64,000 bases of DNA from Rikenellaceae bacterium (GCA_017936385.1 JAGBFQ010000010.1:1-64000), one strand, 5' to 3'. Positions 43,297 to 52,159 are shown, counted from the first letter of the stretch. Numbers and translations are program-made. Notes: generated by a model not told the origin, from the letters alone.

Positions 43297-44766
43297 TTAG
43301 AACTTGATTTCGGCTTTCGAACGCTTAACATCGAAGCCAATCGAGCGGAACCACGGGAACATGTCGCGGCCCATAGCCACACTGACCAAAGCCACGGTAT
43401 TGTTGGCATCCAGAGCAGTGATTTGCTCCGTACCTGCCATAGCGCGTTTTGCCTTGTAGTAGTCGGCTACCCAATCGGGGTTCTCGGCACGAAGTTGCTC
43501 GAAAATCCACATTGATTTGCCCCAGTGAATACCATAAAGTTGGTCGCGCGAAACATCCTCCACACCACGCTTCCAGCTCTTGCCATCCACGTCATAGAGG
43601 TTGAATTCGGGGTCGAGTTTGGTTGCTTGGCGAATAGTATTGGCCAAACGGCGCTCGGCCTCCTCTTTATGTCCAAGCTCCATCATTGCCAGATAGCCAA
43701 CGTAGGTTGCGATAGGCTCATTCCAGATTTCGGCCCATGGCAGAACCCACGAGTGAACCGACTCGTGAGTGATGAACTCAATCATCGAGTCCTCGCGGTT
43801 GGGGAAGTCGCCCCACCACACAGCCAGAGCGATAACCTCGCCTGCCGAGTAGCCACCACCTGCGGTCGGGATGAGCACGATTTTCGAACCCATGTTCGAC
43901 GACAAGGGCACACCCATAATACCCTCAACTACGGGCATTGTCTTTTTGGCGATTTGGAACATAGCCTCGGCGCAGGGTGCCAAGTAGTCGTTGTAGGTGA
44001 TGTCGAGTCCGTCTTGTTGGATTTTATTCTCCACACACTCGATGTATTGATGTTGCAGACCTTTCTCGGGGTCAACGCTCTTGCCACCACGCACAACATC
44101 GCGCCATACACGGTGCCACATTTCGCGGTTGATGGTGTCGTAAATGTCATCGGTGTTGTCGCCCAGCAGACCTCGAACGCCTACCAGCACTTTACCTTTA
44201 CCCTTTTTGGTGTAGGCCAACATCGGGTTGCCTTCAGCGTCGGTCACGGCCACCGTCCATTTGCTCGGTTTTTTGAGCGACAAGTGGTGACGGGTCGAGC
44301 CCTTCATAGCCACTTCGGGAGCGGTTGCGTACTTTTCGGCAGCAGTGAGCGGGGCAGTGACACCTTCGACAAACGATGCGCCAAACTCCTCGGCCAGAGC
44401 GTTTTGCGAGGTACTTGTGCCGTTGCTCAGTATCATCAGGCTACCACCCTCTTTGAGGAATGATTTGATTTTCTGAATATCCTTCTCCACATAGGGCAGA
44501 CGGTCATCGCAGTTGAACAACATCAGCATGTTGGCATTCGACAGGTCGGTGTTGTAGATACAACTCCAGCCGGTGGTATACTTATCCTCGCCACCATTGA
44601 GGTATTGACGTTTGAAGCCCCAATCGGCGTGGAAGTCGTAGTAGTGCGACAGGTTGTTGATGGCATAAACCACGGGGTCTGCCCCACCCTCGGCGGGAGC
44701 TTTACACTCCGAACAGCAACCCGACAAGGCGAGTACCGACGCAGCTACCAATAACAGTTTTTTCAT
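43297..44766 (-). CDS. Lipoprotein with GATase-like N-terminal domain and HExxH zinc-peptidase-like domain
   Basis: A 489-residue predicted lipoprotein (lipobox LALSGC, Cys17). About residues 30-230 resemble a flavodoxin/GATase-1-like or DUF4159-type fold (YNTDLSNANMLMLFNCDD, KSFLKEGGSLMILSNG). The C-terminal half carries HESVH (near residue 332) followed 12 residues later by Glu in WNEPIATYVG, the H-E-x-x-H...E layout of gluzincin metallopeptidases such as the M60 family. An aromatic-rich DVSRDQLYGIHWGKSMW region follows. It is the last gene of the truA-galK/GH43 operon, so a target on glycoproteins is plausible but unproven. Confidence 0.65.
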   Translation of the reverse strand: MKKLLLVAASVLALSGCCSECKAPAEGGADPVVYAINNLSHYYDFHADWGFKRQYLNGGEDKYTTGWSCIYNTDLSNANMLMLFNCDDRLPYVEKDIQKIKSFLKEGGSLMILSNGTSTSQNALAEEFGASFVEGVTAPLTAAEKYATAPEVAMKGSTRHHLSLKKPSKWTVAVTDAEGNPMLAYTKKGKGKVLVGVRGLLGDNTDDIYDTINREMWHRVWRDVVRGGKSVDPEKGLQHQYIECVENKIQQDGLDITYNDYLAPCAEAMFQIAKKTMPVVEGIMGVPLSSNMGSKIVLIPTAGGGYSAGEVIALAVWWGDFPNREDSMIEFITHESVHSWVLPWAEIWNEPIATYVGYLAMMELGHKEEAERRLANTIRQATKLDPEFNLYDVDGKSWKRGVEDVSRDQLYGIHWGKSMWIFEQLRAENPDWVADYYKAKRAMAGTEQITALDANNTVALVSVAMGRDMFPWFRSIGFDVKRSKAEIKF

Positions 44767-44789
44767 AATTTCAGTTTTATTAAGAGTTA

Positions 44790-45812
44790 TTATTTGATGG
44801 GGCGAGCCTCAACACCTTCGGCAGTAACGGCCACGGGATTGATTTTGCCATCTTCGGCGAAGGTCATCTTCTCAACACAGATTACACGGTCGTTGGGACC
44901 TGCATCCATCGACGGACGACGGTGATAGAAGAAGTACCACTCGTCGGTGCCGGGGATGTTGACAACCGAGTGGTGACCTGCACCGTTACCCACGGTTTCG
45001 TTGCGCAGAATAGCGGCACCAATGCGGTTGAACGGGCCGAAAGGCGAGTCAGCGATAGCATAAGCCACGTTGTAGCTCGAGTTGGTGAAAGCACCCTCGC
45101 TCCACATGAAGTAGTATTTGCCGTTACGTTTGAAGATAAACGAGCCCTCGGTGTAACCGCGCGGGGTTACCTCCAAGAATTTCACCTTCTCGGGGTCGGT
45201 GCTACCGTTTTCGTTGTAAATCACACCGTCGTACTCAAACTCTTGAATACCCTTCAAGTCGGGTGTCAACTTAACAACGTTACAGTGTCCCCAACCGCCG
45301 TAGTACATATAAATATCACCACTCTCGTCCTCAAACAGACATTGGTCGATGGGTTGAGCGTTATTGGCGATGGTCGAGATAAGCGGTGCGCCGATGTGGT
45401 CGGTGAAGGGGCCTTCGGGCGAATCGGCCACAGCGATACCGATACCGCCATAGGGGTCACCATAAGGGATGTTGTTGGCACCAAAGATGAGGTAGTATTT
45501 GCCGTCTTTCTCAAATGCGGCGGGAGCCCACAGAGCCTCTTTAGCCCACGAGATGGTCTCGGTGCTGATGATACGCTCGTGTTTGGTCCAAGTAATCAAG
45601 TCCTTGGACGAGAAGCAGTCCATCGACTTTTGCTCGTGGAAAGCCAGCGAGTTGGTGGGATATACCCAATATGTATCGCCATAAATCATTGCATGGGGGT
45701 CGGCATACCATCCTTCTACAATGGGGTTACCCGAAGTTTTAGGCTCACACGAAGTGAGGGCTGCAATGGCTGCCACACAGCCGGCCAGAAGAGTCAGTTT
45801 TTTCATAGTCAC
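44790..45812 (-). CDS. Glycoside hydrolase family 43 lipoprotein
   Basis: A 340-residue predicted lipoprotein (lipobox ALTSC, Cys22) with a five-bladed β-propeller GH43-type fold. The likely catalytic trio is visible: Asp38 in GWYADPHAMI (base), Asp in AQPIDQCLFEDESG (pKa modulator) and Glu in RGYTEGSFIFKRNGKYYFMWS (acid). Members act on arabinose, xylose or galactose linkages. Next to galK and 17 nt downstream of it, it probably releases a sugar at the cell surface or periplasm. The start is ATG at 45812, or the second Met at 45806. Confidence 0.87.
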   Translation of the reverse strand: MTMKKLTLLAGCVAAIAALTSCEPKTSGNPIVEGWYADPHAMIYGDTYWVYPTNSLAFHEQKSMDCFSSKDLITWTKHERIISTETISWAKEALWAPAAFEKDGKYYLIFGANNIPYGDPYGGIGIAVADSPEGPFTDHIGAPLISTIANNAQPIDQCLFEDESGDIYMYYGGWGHCNVVKLTPDLKGIQEFEYDGVIYNENGSTDPEKVKFLEVTPRGYTEGSFIFKRNGKYYFMWSEGAFTNSSYNVAYAIADSPFGPFNRIGAAILRNETVGNGAGHHSVVNIPGTDEWYFFYHRRPSMDAGPNDRVICVEKMTFAEDGKINPVAVTAEGVEARPIK

Positions 45813-45829
45813 TTTTGTTTTAAGGTTAA

Positions 45830-46978
45830 TTATTCGATTCGTCGTGCGCCATCGCCGATTACAACATCGATGACACGGGGTTCAACACCAAATTCAGCTG
45901 CAAATTTCTCCTTAACGGTTGCAATGTAGCCATCGTAAGCCTCGGCTTTGAGCAGGTGGATTACGCAGCCACCAAAGCCGCCACCCATCATACGGGCACC
46001 CAGCACACCCTCGGTCGAGCGAGCAATGTCGGCAATGAAGTCCAACTCCTTGCAGCTTACGCCGTACTCCTTCGACAGACCGTCGTGGCTACCGAAAATC
46101 TTGCGACCGAACTCCTCGTAGTCACCCTTTTCGAGTGCAGCGCAGGCATCCAACAGGCGTTGGTTTTCGTCAATGACGTAGGCGCAACGACGATAGGTCA
46201 TCTCGTCCATTTCACTCTTGTATTTATCCAGCATCTCTTTGGTTACGTCGCGCAGGCTCTCGATACCCTCTTCGTGTGCAGCCACCACAGCCACACCCTT
46301 CTCGCACTGCTCGCGGCGAACATTGTATTCGCTCGAAGCCAACGAGTGTTTAACCATCGAGTCGACCAGCACCACGCGGCAGCCTACGGGGTTGAACGGC
46401 ACCAAAGTGTACTCCAACGAGCGGCAATCCAGACGAATCAGTTTACCCTCACGGCCCATCAGGCTGGCGAATTGGTCCATAATACCGCAACGTACGCCGA
46501 TATAGTTGTGTTCGGTCATTTGTCCGATTTTGGCCAGCTCCTCGCGCGAGAATCCGAGTCCGTACTCCTCGTTGAGGGCATAACCAAAGGCACTCTCCAG
46601 CGCGGCACTCGACGACAGACCTGCACCCAGAGGCACGTCACCGCCAAATACAACTTCAAAAGCACCACATTTACCGCCGCGTTTGGCCATCTCTTGAACG
46701 ATGCCATAAGGGTAACAAGCCCATTGCTCGGCGGGTTTGGCCTCGCCCGACAGATTCCAATCGAGTTGCACGTCGTAGTCCACCGAGTAGAGTTTCGACA
46801 CTTCACCCTCTATGGGACGGATGGCTACGTAAATAGCTTTGTCGATAGCTCCGGGCAACACAAAGCCCAGATTGTAGTCGGTGTGCTCGCCAATAAGGTT
46901 TACACGACCCGACGATGCATAGACGCGATAGTCACCACCAAAGCGACTTTCGAATTCGGTTTTAATCTTCTGTAACAT
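45830..46978 (-). other. galK: Galactokinase moiety, possible internal start
   Basis: The 382-residue galactokinase part of the frame, beginning at an ATG preceded by an A-rich stretch (AAAAAACTTAAAGATACAATC). It is complete compared with stand-alone galactokinases (~380-390) and could be translated on its own. It phosphorylates galactose at C1 for the Leloir pathway; galE and galT are not in the window. Confidence 0.7.
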
Positions 46979-47740
46979 GATTGTATCTTTAAGTTTTTTA
47001 ATAGTTTCGGGGTATTCCACATCGGCCAGCAGCAGACCCTGTGCAGGAGCCGAGCTGCTCGAAAGGCTCAAGTCGCGTGCGCGAACAATCTCGTCGAAAC
47101 GCTCGACCGAAATCTTGCCGCGTCCCACATCCACCAACGTTCCGACCACCGCCCTGACCATATTGCGCAAGAAACGGTCGGCACGGATGCGGAACATCAA
47201 TTCGCCATCGGCCACCCACTCCCATCGAGCCACCGTTACACGACAGAGGTTGGTGCGGTTGTTACTGCCCAACTTGGCAAACGAGGTGAAGTCGCGCTCG
47301 CGCAACAGACTTTCGGCGGCACGGTTCATAGCCTCCACGTCAAGCGCTCCACGATATTGCCACGTGTTGTGACGGCGGAACGGGTCTTTGCCGAGGATTA
47401 CATGGTAGTGGTACTCACGAGCCAGCGCGTCGAAACGAGCGTGTGCCGATGGATTCACTCGGTAGACGCGCTTGACGGCAATCTCGCCGGGCAGCATAGC
47501 GTTGAGGTGGTAGCAGAAGTCGCTGGGGTGTCGGATTTCGTTTTCGACGTCGAAGTGTGCCACATAGTGTGAGGCGTGAACCCCCGTGTCGGTACGCCCT
47601 GCGCCAACAACCTCGGTAGGTCGTCCCACAAGTTGTGACAGCCGCTCTTCGAGCGCGGCCTGCACCGACGGTGCCGAGGGCTGACGTTGCCAGCCGTTGA
47701 ACGCACCACCTTCGTATGCCAACTCCATAAAGTACCTCAT
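45830..47740 (-). CDS. TruA-GalK single reading frame: tRNA pseudouridine synthase A fused to galactokinase
   Basis: One uninterrupted 636-residue frame. Residues 1-~245 are TruA (pseudouridine at tRNA 38-40): WQRQPSAPSVQAALEERL, the catalytic Asp in GAGRTDTGVHA, and FLRNMVRAVVGTLVDVGRGK. Residues 255-636 are galactokinase: GRVNLIGEHTDYN, the GHMP loop PLGAGLSSSAALES and MMGGGFGGCVIHLL. TruA normally stops about where residue 245 lies; here a stop is missing and a short KLKDTI linker leads to galK's natural start MLQKIK at 46978. The DNA there is A-rich like an upstream region, so galK may also start internally. A TACCTTTG box (47753-47746) is only a few nt from the ATG. Either a true fusion or a lost stop. 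Confidence 0.85.
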   Translation of the reverse strand: MRYFMELAYEGGAFNGWQRQPSAPSVQAALEERLSQLVGRPTEVVGAGRTDTGVHASHYVAHFDVENEIRHPSDFCYHLNAMLPGEIAVKRVYRVNPSAHARFDALAREYHYHVILGKDPFRRHNTWQYRGALDVEAMNRAAESLLRERDFTSFAKLGSNNRTNLCRVTVARWEWVADGELMFRIRADRFLRNMVRAVVGTLVDVGRGKISVERFDEIVRARDLSLSSSSAPAQGLLLADVEYPETIKKLKDTIMLQKIKTEFESRFGGDYRVYASSGRVNLIGEHTDYNLGFVLPGAIDKAIYVAIRPIEGEVSKLYSVDYDVQLDWNLSGEAKPAEQWACYPYGIVQEMAKRGGKCGAFEVVFGGDVPLGAGLSSSAALESAFGYALNEEYGLGFSREELAKIGQMTEHNYIGVRCGIMDQFASLMGREGKLIRLDCRSLEYTLVPFNPVGCRVVLVDSMVKHSLASSEYNVRREQCEKGVAVVAAHEEGIESLRDVTKEMLDKYKSEMDEMTYRRCAYVIDENQRLLDACAALEKGDYEEFGRKIFGSHDGLSKEYGVSCKELDFIADIARSTEGVLGARMMGGGFGGCVIHLLKAEAYDGYIATVKEKFAAEFGVEPRVIDVVIGDGARRIE

Positions 47741-47759
47741 AACTACAAAGGTACGGATT

Positions 47760-47795
47760 ATAATTCACAATTCATAATTCACGATTCACAATTAT
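47760..47795. repeat. AATTCACAATT-type simple repeat cluster
   Basis: ATAATTCACAATTCATAATTCACGATTCACAATTATGAG-type sequence between the truA promoter and the terminator of the next gene. Same family as 6944-6976 and others. Confidence 0.7.
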
Positions 47796-47817
47796 GAGAT
47801 TTTTGTTGTTTGCAGGT

Positions 47818-47862
47818 AAAAAAAGAGTCTGCCTGACGAGTTTTTTTTCGTCAGGCAGACTC
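47818..47862 (-). terminator. Terminator of the 139-residue lipoprotein gene
   Basis: GAGTCTGCCTGACGA (47825-47839) pairs perfectly with TCGTCAGGCAGACTC (47848-47862); a T-run follows on the minus strand. Confidence 0.9.
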
Positions 47863-47886
47863 ATGAGGATACGATTACACCGCAAT

Positions 47887-48306
47887 CTATTTTTCAATCG
47901 GTGTTGCGGCGTCGTACATTTCGCGCGTGAAGGTGAACGGTTCGGCGTGCACGTAACCGCGTTTTGAGATTTCCTCAGTTATGGTAGGATAACCACACAA
48001 ATCGGGAAAACTACTCATTTTGCTGATTCTTTCTTCTCCATAAATCACTTTTATGCTGTCTGCATGGAACATAAAGTTTTCATCATACTTCAAATTTCTG
48101 GTATCATCGCAAAAAGATAGAGTAATAGACTCTCCGTCAGCAATTGTGTAAGTGTGACTAATTTTGTTTTTATAGGCAACGAGTTCGATATCAACTCCAC
48201 TATGATTAATATACTCTTTTCTTATCTCGGGTGCTACATAATCTACGATATTTTCGCAACTCATCAATCCGCAAATTACAAAAATTAATGATAATAACTT
48301 TTTCAT
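47887..48306 (-). CDS. Small lipoprotein, unknown function
   Basis: A 139-residue predicted lipoprotein (MKKLLSLIFVICGLMSCEN, Cys17). No family recognised. The mature part is β-rich and moderately acidic (SGVDIELVAYKNKISHTYTIADG). The gene is visibly richer in A+T than its neighbours, and it is flanked by the strong terminator at 47825-47862 on one side and repeat copies B and C on the other, so recent acquisition is possible. It is a single-gene unit. Confidence 0.75.
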   Translation of the reverse strand: MKKLLSLIFVICGLMSCENIVDYVAPEIRKEYINHSGVDIELVAYKNKISHTYTIADGESITLSFCDDTRNLKYDENFMFHADSIKVIYGEERISKMSSFPDLCGYPTITEEISKRGYVHAEPFTFTREMYDAATPIEK

Positions 48307-48434
48307 ATATTTTATTGTTTTTTAGTTTGTTGTTTAGTTAAAAAATGTTTGCTTTCGGGGTACTGATTGTACTCCACCACGAAATTAGACAAAAATAAAT
48401 TACCAAACAAATATTTTCCCAAAAAAAGAGTGAT

Positions 48435-48493
48435 TGCCGAGGCATAGCCCAAATAAAATTGATTCTGCGCTCGGCACCGCATCCGCTGTGAAT
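48435..48493 (-). repeat. Dispersed ~100-bp repeat, copy C (partial)
   Basis: Read on the minus strand it matches copies A and B over TTCACA, CCGAGCGCAG, TCAA, TATTTG-GCTATGCC and AGG, then diverges. It is next to a C9 run (48491-48500). Confidence 0.6.
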
Positions 48494-48520
48494 CGATTGC
48501 GCCCCCCCCCTCAAAAACTA

Positions 48521-48546
48521 ATTATGAATTGTGAATTGTGAATTAA
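48521..48546. repeat. AATTCACAATT-type simple repeat cluster
   Basis: AATTATGAATTGTGAATTGTGAATTA at the left border of repeat copy B. Confidence 0.7.
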
Positions 48547-48637
48547 CCCACCTTCGGTGGCTTTTCCTCCTTGTGCCTCGGCATAGCTCAAACCTGTGGT
48601 TTGACTATGCACTCGGCTACTGCGTCGGTTGTGAATT
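48538..48637 (-). repeat. Dispersed ~100-bp repeat, copy B
   Basis: Reverse-complement copy of 17392-17489 with strong identity over the central blocks ACCGACGCAG, GAGCTATGCCGAGG and AAGGAGGAAAAGCC. The small hairpin CCACC-GAA-GGTGG corresponds to CCGCC-ATA-GGTGG in copy A. Confidence 0.75.
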
Positions 48638-48647
48638 GTGAATTATT
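48628..48647. repeat. AATTCACAATT-type simple repeat cluster
   Basis: GTTGTGAATTGTGAATTATT at the right border of repeat copy B, touching the end of the SDR gene. Confidence 0.6.
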
Positions 48648-49455
48648 TCAACGGGCTGTCGGGTTCGCGGGCCATAACCATATAGAATAGGCGGTCGACC
48701 AGTCCCGGGGCGAACTTCTTGATGAAGTGTGTCAGGCGACCTTCGTACTCCATCAACAACAGGCGACGGCGACGAGCCACACCCTTGCGGATTCGTTGCG
48801 CCACCTCCTCGGCTGTCATCATCTTGCCCTCATTACGGGGAGTTGCTCCCTGTTGCGAGCCGTCGGCCGTGAGGGCCGAGAAACGAACATTCGACGCCGT
48901 AAATCCCGGGCAGGCAACCATCACGTGTACGCCTTTTTTGATATTCTCGACGCGAATGGTGTCCAAGAATCCCGTCATTGCATACTTCGAGGCCGAGTAG
49001 CCCGTACGGGCGGGAAGTCCGTGGATTCCCGCTACACTCGAAACGCCCACAATACTACCACGCGAGGCTTGGATATAAGGTAGGGCATATTTGGTACAGT
49101 TGACCGTGCCCCAGAAGTTCACATCCATCAGTCGGTGCAGCACATCTAGGTCCACCTCGTCGAACAGCGCGCGCATCGAGATACCCGCATTACAAATCAG
49201 CACATCCACGCCGCCAAACGACTCCACGGCCTTGTCGACCAGCGCTTTGCAATCCTCGCGGCGGGTCACGTCGCAAGGCGAGAACACGGCGTGTCCACCT
49301 TTCGAAATGATGTCGGCACACACTGCGGCAAGTTCATTGGCTTGGCGTGCTCCAAGCACCACGTTGGCACCCTGTGCGGCAAATTCGTAAGCCAGCGCAC
49401 GGCCAATACCCGAGGATGCGCCGGTGATGATGACGGTTTTATTCTTGAAACTCAT
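48643..49455 (-). CDS. Short-chain dehydrogenase/reductase (SDR)
   Basis: A 270-residue NAD(P)-dependent classical SDR. The TGASSGIGRALAYEFA cofactor motif is at the N-terminus, NAGIS near residue 91, and the catalytic S-Y-x-x-x-K set in VSSVAG and YSASKYAM near residue 155. The substrate is unknown. It is the last of six genes in the cvpA operon (15 nt after the metallo-hydrolase gene). Confidence 0.92.
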   Translation of the reverse strand: MSFKNKTVIITGASSGIGRALAYEFAAQGANVVLGARQANELAAVCADIISKGGHAVFSPCDVTRREDCKALVDKAVESFGGVDVLICNAGISMRALFDEVDLDVLHRLMDVNFWGTVNCTKYALPYIQASRGSIVGVSSVAGIHGLPARTGYSASKYAMTGFLDTIRVENIKKGVHVMVACPGFTASNVRFSALTADGSQQGATPRNEGKMMTAEEVAQRIRKGVARRRRLLLMEYEGRLTHFIKKFAPGLVDRLFYMVMAREPDSPLK

Positions 49456-49470
49456 AGCGTTATGTTTTTT

Positions 49471-50235
49471 TTAGATTTCTATACTCAATGTATCGTATGC
49501 AAGTTCAACCCCTTGCGGAAGACGTGGGGCGACCTCGGCGTAGAGTCCGATTTGGTGGGAGCAGTGGGTGAGCAGCGTGCGACGTGGAGCAACCCGACGG
49601 CTCAACTCCAGAGCTTCGTCCACGGTAAAGTGTGAGATGTGTTTTTCCCAGCGCAGGGCGTTGACAATCAGCGTTTCGACACCGCGCAACTTCTCGACCT
49701 CGCCATCGTCGATATGGTTAAAATCGGTGAGGTATGCCGCCGTGCCGCAACGAAATCCCACCACGGGCAGGCGATAGTGCAGACCGTGGATTGGCCGAAA
49801 CGTCAGCTCACCAATGTGGATTTCGTCGTCGGTGATGTCGTGCAGTCGTATTTCTGGCACTCCCGGGTAGCGTTTCTCGGCAAAGGCGTAGTCGAAGTCC
49901 TTGCGCACGGCACGTTGCACGCGCTCGGTGGCGTAGATGTCGGTGGCCGATTGCTGGAAATAGTTGAACGCCCGCACGTCATCGATACCTCCCGTGTGGT
50001 CCTTGTGTTCGTGCGTCAGCAGTATGGCCTCGAGGTGTGTGACCTCGGCGCGCAACATCTGGTAGCGGAAGTCGGGGCCGGCATCAATAGCCACATTGGT
50101 CACGCCGTCCGACACCAGCACCGAACTGCGCAGACGACGGTCCTTCGGGTCTGCCGAGTGGCACACACTGCACGGACAAGCCACCATAGGCACACCCTGC
50201 GAAGTTCCCGTTCCAAGAAATGTCAATCGTGCCAT
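49471..50235 (-). CDS. MBL-fold metallo-hydrolase (PhnP-like)
   Basis: A 254-residue metallo-β-lactamase-fold protein. It starts with MARLTFLGTGTSQGVPMV, has a cysteine pair in ACPCSVCHSADP and the metal motif LTHEHKDHTGG near residue 76, plus AYLTDFNHID later. This resembles PhnP phosphodiesterases acting on cyclic nucleotides or phosphonate products. The substrate is not determinable. It sits 8 nt after the aminotransferase gene. Confidence 0.88.
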   Translation of the reverse strand: MARLTFLGTGTSQGVPMVACPCSVCHSADPKDRRLRSSVLVSDGVTNVAIDAGPDFRYQMLRAEVTHLEAILLTHEHKDHTGGIDDVRAFNYFQQSATDIYATERVQRAVRKDFDYAFAEKRYPGVPEIRLHDITDDEIHIGELTFRPIHGLHYRLPVVGFRCGTAAYLTDFNHIDDGEVEKLRGVETLIVNALRWEKHISHFTVDEALELSRRVAPRRTLLTHCSHQIGLYAEVAPRLPQGVELAYDTLSIEI

Positions 50236-50243
50236 ACGTGCAT

Positions 50244-51443
50244 TTAGAGTTGGTTCAGACAGTGGTTGATAATTTCGACCGACGCGCGGATTTCATCCTC
50301 GGTGATTGTCAGCGGCGGCGAGATGCGGAACGCCGTGTCGCAGAACAAGAACCAATCGCTCAAGATACCCTCTTGTTTGAACAGTTCCATCATTCGGTAG
50401 AGTTTATCGCTCGCGCCCAACTCGACAGCCATAAGCAGTCCCGAGCGGCGAATCTCCTTAACCTGCGGGTGATTACACAGCAGTTTCTCGTAGAGTGCGC
50501 CTTTGGCCTCAACCTGTTCTACAAGGCGGTTGTCGAGAATATAGTCGAGCGCCGCAAGTCCCGCAGCACAGCATACGGGGTGACCTCCGAAGGTCGAAAT
50601 GTGTCCTAACACGGGATTTTCGGTCAGCGAGTTCATAATCGCGTGTGACGAGATGAAACCTCCGAGTGGCATACCGCCGCCAAAGGCTTTGGCTACGCAC
50701 ACAATGTCGGGCACGACACCATATTTTTGAAGTGCAAACATCTCGCCCGTGCGTCCGAGTCCCGTCTGAATCTCGTCGAAAATCAGCAGAGCCCCCACCT
50801 CATCGCAGCGTTGGCGCACGGCCTGCAACCACCCCCGGTCGGGCAGTCGCACACCGGCCTCGCCCTGCACGGGTTCCATAATTACACAAGCTGTCGAACT
50901 TGTGATGGCCGAGAGTTGCTCCGTGTGGTTGAACTCAATGCTTGTAATGCCCGGCAACAGCGGACGAAACGCACCTTTGTAATACTCACCCTCGGGGGCA
51001 CCCATAATACTCAATGAGCCATGAGTCGAGCCGTGGTAGGCGCGACGCATCGACACTATCTCGCCGCGTCCCGTATATCTTTTGGCCAATTTCAGTGCAC
51101 CCTCAACAGCCTCGGCTCCCGAGTTAAGAAAGTATACCGAATCCAAACCATCGGGCAACAACGAGCAGATGCGCGTGGCATACTCCACCTGCGGTCGTTC
51201 GACCATCTCGCCATAAACCATAACGTGCATATAGTTGCGTGCTTGGGCGCACACTGCCTCCACTACCTGCGGATTGGCGTGGCCCACATTGCTTACCGAC
51301 ACGCCCGAAATCAGGTCGAAGTAGCGTTTGCCCTCGGGCGTATAGAAGAACACACCTTCGGCACGCTCAACCTCAATCAACATGGGCGAAGGCGAGGTCT
51401 GACCGACGTGCGTAAGAAACTGTTTGCGAAGTATCGTATTCAT
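50244..51443 (-). CDS. Class III PLP-dependent aminotransferase
   Basis: A 399-residue aminotransferase of the ArgD/GabT/ornithine group. Marks are FLNSGAEAVEGALKLAKRYTGR, LLIFDEIQTGLGRTG and the PLP lysine in VAKAFGGGMPLGG near residue 254. Acetylornithine transaminase is one possibility, but no arg genes adjoin it and the operon gives no clue. The start (MNTILRKQF) overlaps the trmH stop by 1 nt. Confidence 0.88.
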   Translation of the reverse strand: MNTILRKQFLTHVGQTSPSPMLIEVERAEGVFFYTPEGKRYFDLISGVSVSNVGHANPQVVEAVCAQARNYMHVMVYGEMVERPQVEYATRICSLLPDGLDSVYFLNSGAEAVEGALKLAKRYTGRGEIVSMRRAYHGSTHGSLSIMGAPEGEYYKGAFRPLLPGITSIEFNHTEQLSAITSSTACVIMEPVQGEAGVRLPDRGWLQAVRQRCDEVGALLIFDEIQTGLGRTGEMFALQKYGVVPDIVCVAKAFGGGMPLGGFISSHAIMNSLTENPVLGHISTFGGHPVCCAAGLAALDYILDNRLVEQVEAKGALYEKLLCNHPQVKEIRRSGLLMAVELGASDKLYRMMELFKQEGILSDWFLFCDTAFRISPPLTITEDEIRASVEIINHCLNQL

Positions 51444-52153
51444 TACTCTTCGAAATATTTGTCAAGTATATTGATGGAGTCGCGCACGCTCTCCATATAC
51501 CATTTCCAAAGTGTCACAGCCGAACGGTGGGGCGACAACTGCCAATCCTCGACCTCGCGGCGCAGGCGATTCGACAGCGTGTAGAGCAACACCGCCGCCG
51601 ACACCGAAACGTTCAAACTCTCGACCATTCCCTGCATCGGGATTTTGATAAATTCGTCGGCCGCCTGACGCACCTCGTCGGTGATACCCTCCTGCTCGGT
51701 GCCGAACACCAACACAAAGGGGCCTGCCGCAACGTCAAAAGTTTCGGGTGTACGGTCGTCGGCGTGGGGTGACGTGGCGACGATTCGATAGCCCGCGCCC
51801 TTGAGTGCGGTGAGAGCTTCGGCAGTCGAGCCATACGAGTGCAGGTCAATCCACTTGTCGGTTCCGCGCACGATATTGACATTGGGGTTGAATTGGCAAT
51901 GTTCCTGAATGGTGTGGATATTTTGGATTCCGAAGGCCTCGCAGGTGCGCATGATGGCACTTGCGTTTTGCGGGTGGAACGTGTTTTCGAGACACACGGC
52001 AGCGTAGTCCGTTCTCTGGGCAAGCGCGCGACCGAGAGTTGCCATACGCTCCTCACCCATGAATCTCTCGAGAAAGGCGGTGCGTGCGGTGTACCACTCC
52101 GTGGGGTGCTCCAAGTTGGACTCTATCCAGCGTTGTTCGGTGCTATTTTTCAT
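51443..52153 (-). CDS. trmH: tRNA (guanosine-18-2'-O-)-methyltransferase type (TrmH family)
   Basis: A 236-residue SPOUT methyltransferase. Motif 1 is LENTFHPQNASAIMRTCEAFG, motif 2 VFGTEQEGI, motif 3 IPMQGMVESLNVSVSAAVLL. The N- and C-terminal helical extensions and overall length match TrmH, which methylates G18 of tRNA. It lies 6 nt after rsgA and 1 nt overlaps the aminotransferase gene. The other TrmH-type gene at 8136-8672 lacks the extensions. Confidence 0.88.
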   Translation of the reverse strand: MKNSTEQRWIESNLEHPTEWYTARTAFLERFMGEERMATLGRALAQRTDYAAVCLENTFHPQNASAIMRTCEAFGIQNIHTIQEHCQFNPNVNIVRGTDKWIDLHSYGSTAEALTALKGAGYRIVATSPHADDRTPETFDVAAGPFVLVFGTEQEGITDEVRQAADEFIKIPMQGMVESLNVSVSAAVLLYTLSNRLRREVEDWQLSPHRSAVTLWKWYMESVRDSINILDKYFEE

Positions 52154-52159
52154 TCGGTT

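Larger units (their letters stand above)
48307..48642. other. Geneless stretch with two dispersed-repeat copies
   Basis: No gene seen. It holds the upstream region of the small lipoprotein gene (48307-48420, with A/T-rich candidate promoter sequence but no clear two-box promoter), repeat copy C, a run of nine C (48492-48500 region), and repeat copy B framed by AATTCACAATT clusters. Confidence 0.6.
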
